Assembly (NCBI GenBank): GCA_000531095.1
Contig: HG799474.1
Coordinates: 68,333-116,278 of the forward strand
Direction of reading: 5' to 3'
Length of the DNA stretch: 47,946 nt
DNA from: Gemmata massiliana
GTDB taxonomy: Bacteria; Planctomycetota; Planctomycetia; Gemmatales; Gemmataceae
The notes below the pieces were generated by a model. It was not told the DNA's origin, searched no databases, and was given only the letters and a program-made list of their open reading frames with translations. Positions 43,599-47,946 of the stretch are shown here, piece by piece. Numbering within the stretch: position 1 is the first letter of the stretch; the number at the start of each line of letters is the position of its first letter. The position numbers and the translations under genes were made by a program.

Positions 43599-43689
43599 CC
43601 CGGGGTTGAAACCCCGGGCTATACCCGGTGAAGCCGTTGGCGTCCGAAACACAATGCGTCCGGTAATAGCCCGGGGTTTCAACCCCGGG
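43599..43689. repeat. Palindromic repeat pair of the same family as 14.9 kb
   Basis: CCCGGGGTTGAAACCCCGGG at 43599-43618 and its reverse complement at 43670-43689 form nested palindromes. With the adjoining CTAT(A/T)(C/A)CCGG, the 30-base arms 43599-43628 and 43660-43689 match at 28 of 30. The right arm is an exact reverse complement of 14933-14962. Between them lies the GCCGTTGGCGTCCGAAAC module also seen at 14872-14890. The insertion sequence begins 18 bases to the right. Confidence 0.85.
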
Positions 43690-43707
43690 TGTGGACTACA
43701 AAAAACA

Positions 43708-43732
43708 GGCTCTCCGCGATTCTTGGGGGCGT
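43708..43732 (+). repeat. IS left inverted repeat
   Basis: 25 bases, exact reverse complement of 45075-45099; preceded by target copy AAAAAACA. Confidence 0.95.
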
Positions 43733-43827
43733 GAGAGCGTTTTCTGGCGGTTTGGTCGATTCGCAACGGGTATCCTCAGCGAGTTGAGCACCGCCACGTT
43801 CCTGCCCATCAGTTCAGGAGACTCGCC

Positions 43828-45074
43828 ATGAACGGCGAGACCATTTCGAGCATCTGGACGGACATTCTCCAGTTGCCTGGATTCGCCGTCGTCCACCTGG
43901 AAGAAGACCGTCTCCACCAACGGTACTTGGTCACCGTGGTTCCCCAGCACTCCATCGGCGTCTGCCCCCAGTGCCAGCGTGCCAGTGAGACGATCAAGCA
44001 ACGACGCAGCCGGGATCGCATTCTCGACCTGCCCATCGGTTCGCACGCGGTCGAGTTGACCGTCCGTGTGGGACAATTCGAGTGCCCGCACTGCGGTCCG
44101 TGCTTCACTCCGCCGATCCCATTCTTGGCCGAAGGGTCGCACGCCACGGAGCGGCTCCTGGGCCGAGCCGCCGAGTTGATCCGTCACAGCGACGTGGCCA
44201 ACGCGGCTCGGTTCTTTGGAATCCCCGAGAAGACTTTGGAGGGGTGGTATTACGCCTTCATCGAACGGCAGCAGCAACCCGCGACGGAAGCACCATCGGG
44301 ACCGATTCGTCGCATTGGAATCGACGAGTTGTCTCTGAAAAAAGGCACCGGCAGTTCGTCGCCGTGATCGTGGACCACGACCACGGGTGCGTGCTCGATG
44401 TGCTCGAAAACCGTGAGAAGGCAACGGTATTGGCGTACCTCAAGCAGCAGAAGGAACAGGGCTTGTTGAGTCGGGTCGAGGAGGTGACGACGGACATGTG
44501 GGACGCCTACGTGGAGGCGGCCCGGGAGGCGCTCGGGGAGGGCGTCGCCATCACTATCGATCGGTTCCACGTCATGAAGAACTTCCAGGACGGCCTGACG
44601 GCGGCCCGCCGGGAGTTGCAGCGGGGGCTGTCGGCGGAGGCCCGGAGCCGACTCAAGGGGAGCCGCTGGTGGTGGGTGACGAACCCGGAGAACCTGCGTG
44701 AGGAGGACCGGGAACCGTTCGCCCGGTTGCGGCAGGAGTTCCCGGCGCTGGGTGCGTTGTGGGACCAACGGGAGGGCTTGCGTGCGATCTTCGAGGATCG
44801 CTCGCTCGCCACGGCGGACCAGGGGCAGGAGCGACTGGAGGACTGGATGTGCGGGGTTCGGAAGTTGGGCCTGTCGTCGTTAGACAAGTTCTGCAAGACG
44901 TTGACGAACTGGATGGGCCGGATCGCGAATTACTTCCAGAACCGAAGTAGTAACGGTCGCACCGAGGGGTTCAACCACGGGCTACGCTCCATCCTGTGGC
45001 GCGCCTGGGGCATGGTCAACTTCAAGAACTTCCGGCTCCGCGTGTTGGACCGCTTCGGACGGGCAAAAACTTGA
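43828..45074 (+). pseudogene. ISL3-family transposase, frameshifted
   Basis: ATG 43828 follows AGGAGA. The first frame gives zinc-ribbon cysteines (VCPQCQRAS; CPHCGPCF), a helix-turn-helix (DVANAARFFGIPEKTLEGWY) and the first DDE aspartate in RIGIDELSLKK, then stops at 44367. The second frame, shifted by -1, continues from about 44343 with FVAVIVDHDHGCVLDVL, the second aspartate in TTDMWDAYVEA and the glutamate in SNGRTEGFNHGLRSI, ending at 45074. Adding one G or C in the GGCACC at 44344-44349 restores KKGHRQFVAV, the normal ISL3 reading, so a one-base loss is the simplest cause. Translational slippage on AAAAAA (44338-44343) would also join the frames as KKRHRQF. Confidence 0.85.
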
Positions 45075-45099
45075 ACGCCCCCAAGAATCGCGGAGAGCC
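45075..45099 (-). repeat. IS right inverted repeat
   Basis: 25 bases, exact reverse complement of 43708-43732; followed by target copy AAAAAACA at 45100-45107. Confidence 0.95.
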
Positions 45100-45129
45100 A
45101 AAAAACAAAGCAACCCGCACGATTCGGTA

Positions 45130-46431
45130 TCACACCACGCGCGTTACTACGAAACCCAACAGGGCGAACAGCGCCCCCGCCGTGAGGCACCCGCTGCGCG
45201 AGGGCTTTTCCGGCGGGATTTCCAGTACCTCGATCGACCCCGGGGTGTCGTCGAGGTTGTGAACCAACTCCCAACCGGGACCAGCGCTGGGGTCCGGTAA
45301 ATCTTCGCCGGGCACCAACTCCCACAAACCCGTGTCGTTGCCCGGTACATCGACCAGCACGATCGCGTCGATGGGCGTGCGAGTTTGCGAAGAAGTCGCC
45401 CATTTCGCGAGCAGATCACGCACTTCGGACGCGGAGCCGTACCGCATTTCCGGGGACTTGGCCATGAGCCGGTGAACGATTCGCGCGAACGCCGGCGGCA
45501 CTTGTTCGAGGGCCGGGGGCCAGTCGGCCCGGTGACGGGCGATTTTCTCTTTGGCCGTTGGTGCGGGGAAGGGGACCGAGCCGGTTAGGGCGAACACGAG
45601 CGAGCACCCGAGGCTGTAAAGATCGGCCGCGGGACCGACGGTGCTCGCGTCGCGGGCCTGCTCGGGCGCGAGGTAGTCCATCGTGCCGACCGTGTACCCG
45701 CGCCCCCCGACAATGGTCGGGTCGGTCGGTAGTTGCTCGCCCGGGACGAGCGCGAGGCCGAGATCGAGCAACACCGCGCGCCCGTCGGGGCGCACGATCA
45801 CGTTACTCGGCTTCACGTCGCGGTGGATGAGCCCGCGCTCGTGGACGTGGGCCAGGCCCGCGGCGACGTCCGCGAAGATCCGCGCCGCGTCGCCGACCGC
45901 GAGCGGGCCGGCTTCTTGCACGAGTTGCCGCACCGTGCGCCCGGGGATGTACTCCAGGGCGGTGTAGTAGACGTCGTCGAGTTCGCCGGCCACGAACGTG
46001 CGCACCACGTTCGGGTGATCGACGCGCCGGCCCAGCACCATTTCGCGCCGGAACCGCCGGAGCGCCTTCGGCTCGCGCTCGGCCTTTCGGTTCGTAAGGA
46101 TCTTCAGTGCGACCAGTTCCGAGTCGCCGAGGGCCGCGGACAGGCGCCGGTCGCGTGCGAGGTACACCACGGTGCCCATGCCCCCGCGCCCGAGCGGTGC
46201 GAGCACGCTGTACGGGCCGAGGACCAGCCCGTACCAGTGCCCGTTGAGGAGCTTTTCGGCCTGGTAGTGCGTGAGAATCCCGGTGCGAACGAGCGCGTCG
46301 GCGAACGCGCGGGCGGACGTTGGATTGTGGCGGGTGGTGAGCCGATCGAGGTCGGTCGGGTCGAGGAGCCGGCTGCGGCGCAGCGTCGCGAGGAACGTTC
46401 CGAGCGGCGGATCGGCGGTCATGCCCGTCAT
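45130..46431 (-). CDS. Hanks-type serine/threonine protein kinase with C-terminal membrane anchor
   Basis: 433 residues from ATG 46431, which overlaps the upstream stop (ATGA 46428-46431); ATG 46422 is an alternative. A planctomycetal N-terminal helical region (about 10-65, with ALVRTGILTHYQAEKLLNG) precedes the kinase domain (about 70-330): G-loop LGRGGMGTVVYLA, lysine in VALKIL, catalytic loop HRDVKPSNV, DLGLA in place of DFG, and YLAPEQAR. A linker rich in acidic residues leads to one transmembrane helix at the very end (CLTAGALFALLGFVVTRVV). The kinase faces the cytoplasm. Translational coupling to the FAD-CutC gene suggests related roles; the substrate is unknown. Confidence 0.9.
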   Translation of the reverse strand: MTGMTADPPLGTFLATLRRSRLLDPTDLDRLTTRHNPTSARAFADALVRTGILTHYQAEKLLNGHWYGLVLGPYSVLAPLGRGGMGTVVYLARDRRLSAALGDSELVALKILTNRKAEREPKALRRFRREMVLGRRVDHPNVVRTFVAGELDDVYYTALEYIPGRTVRQLVQEAGPLAVGDAARIFADVAAGLAHVHERGLIHRDVKPSNVIVRPDGRAVLLDLGLALVPGEQLPTDPTIVGGRGYTVGTMDYLAPEQARDASTVGPAADLYSLGCSLVFALTGSVPFPAPTAKEKIARHRADWPPALEQVPPAFARIVHRLMAKSPEMRYGSASEVRDLLAKWATSSQTRTPIDAIVLVDVPGNDTGLWELVPGEDLPDPSAGPGWELVHNLDDTPGSIEVLEIPPEKPSRSGCLTAGALFALLGFVVTRVV

Positions 46432-47946
46432 GATAGGGACTCGACCAGGCCGTCGAGTTGCTGGCGCAAGTGGCGCACCGCGTGGTCGTCGAGTTCGGTG
46501 GTCGCGCCCATTTCGCGCGCCAGGGTCGGGCGCGCCCCGAGGCTCTGGTCCGAAACGGGTGCGCGCGGGCCGGCGTGAACCTGGTCGCACCGCGTCGCGC
46601 GCACGAGGTCGGCGACGTTTTCCCCGCGCACGCGCCCCGCGGGCAGGATCTCGATTTGCCACCCGGCGTGTTGCACGAGCGCCGCGAGGTGCGTCGTTCC
46701 GGCTTCCGCGGTCGATGCGCCGCCGCTCGTGAGAACGCGCTCGAAGCCGATTTCGATCAGTTCGTCTAGCGCAACGAGCGGCTCGGGGAGGAAGTCGAAC
46801 GCGCGGTGGAACACGGCCTTCCCGCGCGCCGCTTCGACCAGCGTGCGGCACCAGTGGTGCTGGATCTGCCCCTTAGACGTAAGCGCCCCGAACACGAGCC
46901 CGTCCGCTCCCTCGTGCATGAACGCTTCCGCGTCCTCGACCATTGCGGCGAACTCCGACGGTGAGTACGCGAACCCGCCCGCCCGGGGGCGCAGCAGCAC
47001 GTACAGCGGAACATCGGGCGCCATCTTGCGCACGGCGCGGAACAGCCCGAGCGAGGGCGTTAGACCGCCGAGCGCGAGCCCGCTGGACAGTTCCAGCCGG
47101 TCCGCTCCGGCGCGCGTCGCGTAGATGGCTTCTTCGGGTGTGGTGACCGCAACTTCGAGTGTGTACCGCTGCGGGCGCGGGACGGTGTACCGGTCGTCGC
47201 GGCGCGCAAGGGCCGTGAGCAGCGCGCCCGTTCGGTGCGCCGCGGCTTCGCCCGAGGTAATTGCGGCGTCCGCGTGGTCGGCGCTGGCGCTTGAGAAGCC
47301 GTCTCCCGCGAGAACGGCCGAGAGATCGCGTAGCACCACACAGGGGGGGCGAATCGGGGACACGGGGCGCGCCCAGCGCCACTTGTGAACCCATACCCAG
47401 TCTGGGTGAATCGGCGCGCCGACCCACGCGCGCAACCGCGGTAGGAGCCGCTCGATAATGCGGGCGTCGGGGGCGTTCCAGTGCTCGGTGGCCCACTCGT
47501 GCGTGGTGAGGGCGGTAACCGATCCGCTGATCGCGGACACGTTCTTCAGGTGATTGTCGGTGACCCATTCCAGGGGGCCGTCGCCGAACCACAGGCCGCC
47601 GGGTTGTAGTCCGCCCGCGCCCGCGAACACGCCGTAGAGGGCGATGCACCGCGCGTAGGTCACCTTGCGCAGAGAATCGCGCAATTCGTCCGGCAGTTCG
47701 AGTTTGTTTCGCTCGAACAGTTCGAGCGTTTGGGGAACGGGCGGGGTGACGATGAGCGCGTTCGCGCCGACGGTAGTCTGGTGCTCGTCGCGCAGCGAGC
47801 GCGTGTGGATGCGCCAGCCACTGCCGGTGCGCTCCAGTTTTTCGGCGAGCGTGTGGTCGCGGAAATCGAGCCGGTCGCCGTGTACGGTGAGGAGCCGGAA
47901 CGCGAGTTCGCGCATCCCGCCCGCCGCGGTCAGCCCGGTAATCGGT
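46428..47946 (-). CDS. FAD-dependent (renalase/amine oxidase-like) oxidoreductase fused to CutC; 5' end beyond the window
   Basis: At least 506 residues; the frame remains open to the right edge, so the FAD-binding N-terminus is missing. The visible first part (to about residue 245 counted from the internal ATG at 47915) resembles the C-terminal half of renalase-type flavoproteins: GMRELAFRLL, ALIVTPPVPQTLELF, WVWVHKWRWARPVSP and LAGDGFSSAS followed by AITSGEAAA. The second part is a complete CutC TIM barrel: LEVAVTTPEEAIYATRAGAD, LALGGLTPSLGL, VLLRPRAGGFAYS, GADGLVFGAL, VFHRAFDF and RVLTSGGAST. CutC was linked to copper homeostasis, though its enzymatic role is unclear. The usual PGGGV near the end reads PAGRV. 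The fusion has no visible frameshift or stop. Confidence 0.85.
   Translation of the reverse strand, partial: PITGLTAAGGMRELAFRLLTVHGDRLDFRDHTLAEKLERTGSGWRIHTRSLRDEHQTTVGANALIVTPPVPQTLELFERNKLELPDELRDSLRKVTYARCIALYGVFAGAGGLQPGGLWFGDGPLEWVTDNHLKNVSAISGSVTALTTHEWATEHWNAPDARIIERLLPRLRAWVGAPIHPDWVWVHKWRWARPVSPIRPPCVVLRDLSAVLAGDGFSSASADHADAAITSGEAAAHRTGALLTALARRDDRYTVPRPQRYTLEVAVTTPEEAIYATRAGADRLELSSGLALGGLTPSLGLFRAVRKMAPDVPLYVLLRPRAGGFAYSPSEFAAMVEDAEAFMHEGADGLVFGALTSKGQIQHHWCRTLVEAARGKAVFHRAFDFLPEPLVALDELIEIGFERVLTSGGASTAEAGTTHLAALVQHAGWQIEILPAGRVRGENVADLVRATRCDQVHAGPRAPVSDQSLGARPTLAREMGATTELDDHAVRHLRQQLDGLVESLS

Larger units (their letters stand above)
43708..45099 (+). mobile_element. ISL3-type insertion sequence, complete ends, 1392 bp
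   Basis: Perfect 25-base terminal inverted repeats (GGCTCTCCGCGATTCTTGGG and on) at 43708-43732 and 45075-45099. They are flanked by an 8-base direct duplication AAAAAACA at 43700-43707 and 45100-45107. The 8-bp duplication and the transposase family agree with ISL3. The insertion lies in the convergent gap between the RNA methyltransferase and the kinase gene and breaks no gene. The intact duplication and identical ends point to a fairly recent event, although the transposase frame is broken. Confidence 0.95.

Noticed and set aside
44338..44349. Programmed -1 frameshift as the default explanation for the transposase
   Set aside because: ISL3 transposases are normally single-frame and a one-base addition restores the family motif KKGHR; slippage is kept only as an alternative.

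Overview
The window is high-GC DNA that most resembles a chromosome segment of a Gemmata-like planctomycete (family Gemmataceae). The signs are an exported protein with the planctomycetal VEALEARWVPT-type N-terminal motif, a TIGR03066-like small secreted protein, an ECF sigma factor fused to a membrane anchor and HEAT repeats, a 986-residue WD40 protein, a Hanks-type kinase, lpxC next to a Skp/OmpH chaperone, and many GTG starts behind clear Shine-Dalgarno sites. The taxon is inferred from gene content only. No tRNA, rRNA or CRISPR array was recognised.

Left part (1-7400). A TetR regulator, a cupin and a PanE/ApbA-like reductase form a rightward unit. It is bracketed by two copies of a 56-base direct repeat, one at the window edge and one inside the 3' end of a PP-loop ATPase gene. 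A leftward transcription unit preceded by a cobalamin riboswitch encodes a DUF6580-type membrane protein, a BtuF-like corrinoid-binding protein and the PP-loop ATPase. Next come a secreted SGNH hydrolase with FG-GAP repeats and a cluster of GNRA-loop hairpin repeats.

Middle (7400-28400). This region has an exported S9 peptidase with a roughly 100-residue insert in its catalytic domain, a small winged-helix protein, and a leftward envelope cluster (skp-like, lpxC, Gfo/Idh/MocA oxidoreductase). Several small exported or unknown proteins follow, including a FliL-domain protein, a Rid protein without its usual arginine and a DUF4291 protein. After them lie the sigma-factor fusion, a TerC protein with an exported N-terminal domain, and eda-kdgK for KDG/KDPG catabolism. 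A DGPF/YCII protein, an ECF42-like sigma factor and a short UvrA paralogue follow.

Right part (28400-47946). A small catalase and an MgtC protein are followed by a five-gene leftward detoxification operon: AhpD-like, DUF1348, DUF417/RclC-like, alpha/beta hydrolase and PPOX-fold protein. It lies divergent from a sigma-54 enhancer-binding regulator with a four-cysteine GAF region. The intergenic gap holds a near-consensus -24/-12 promoter and TTTCGTA repeats at enhancer distance. A D,D-carboxypeptidase, the WD40 protein, a HAD phosphatase, glyA, a small membrane protein and an RlmL-like methyltransferase follow. An ISL3-type insertion sequence (43708-45099) has perfect 25-bp ends and an 8-bp target duplication, but its transposase is frameshifted. 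The window closes with a serine/threonine kinase coupled to an unusual FAD oxidoreductase-CutC fusion that runs off the right edge.

The strongest candidates for something new are the sigma-54 regulator with its detoxification operon, the riboswitch-controlled membrane/BtuF/PP-loop trio, the membrane-anchored sigma-factor fusion, the FAD-CutC fusion, and the palindromic repeat family shared by 14.9 kb and 43.6 kb.
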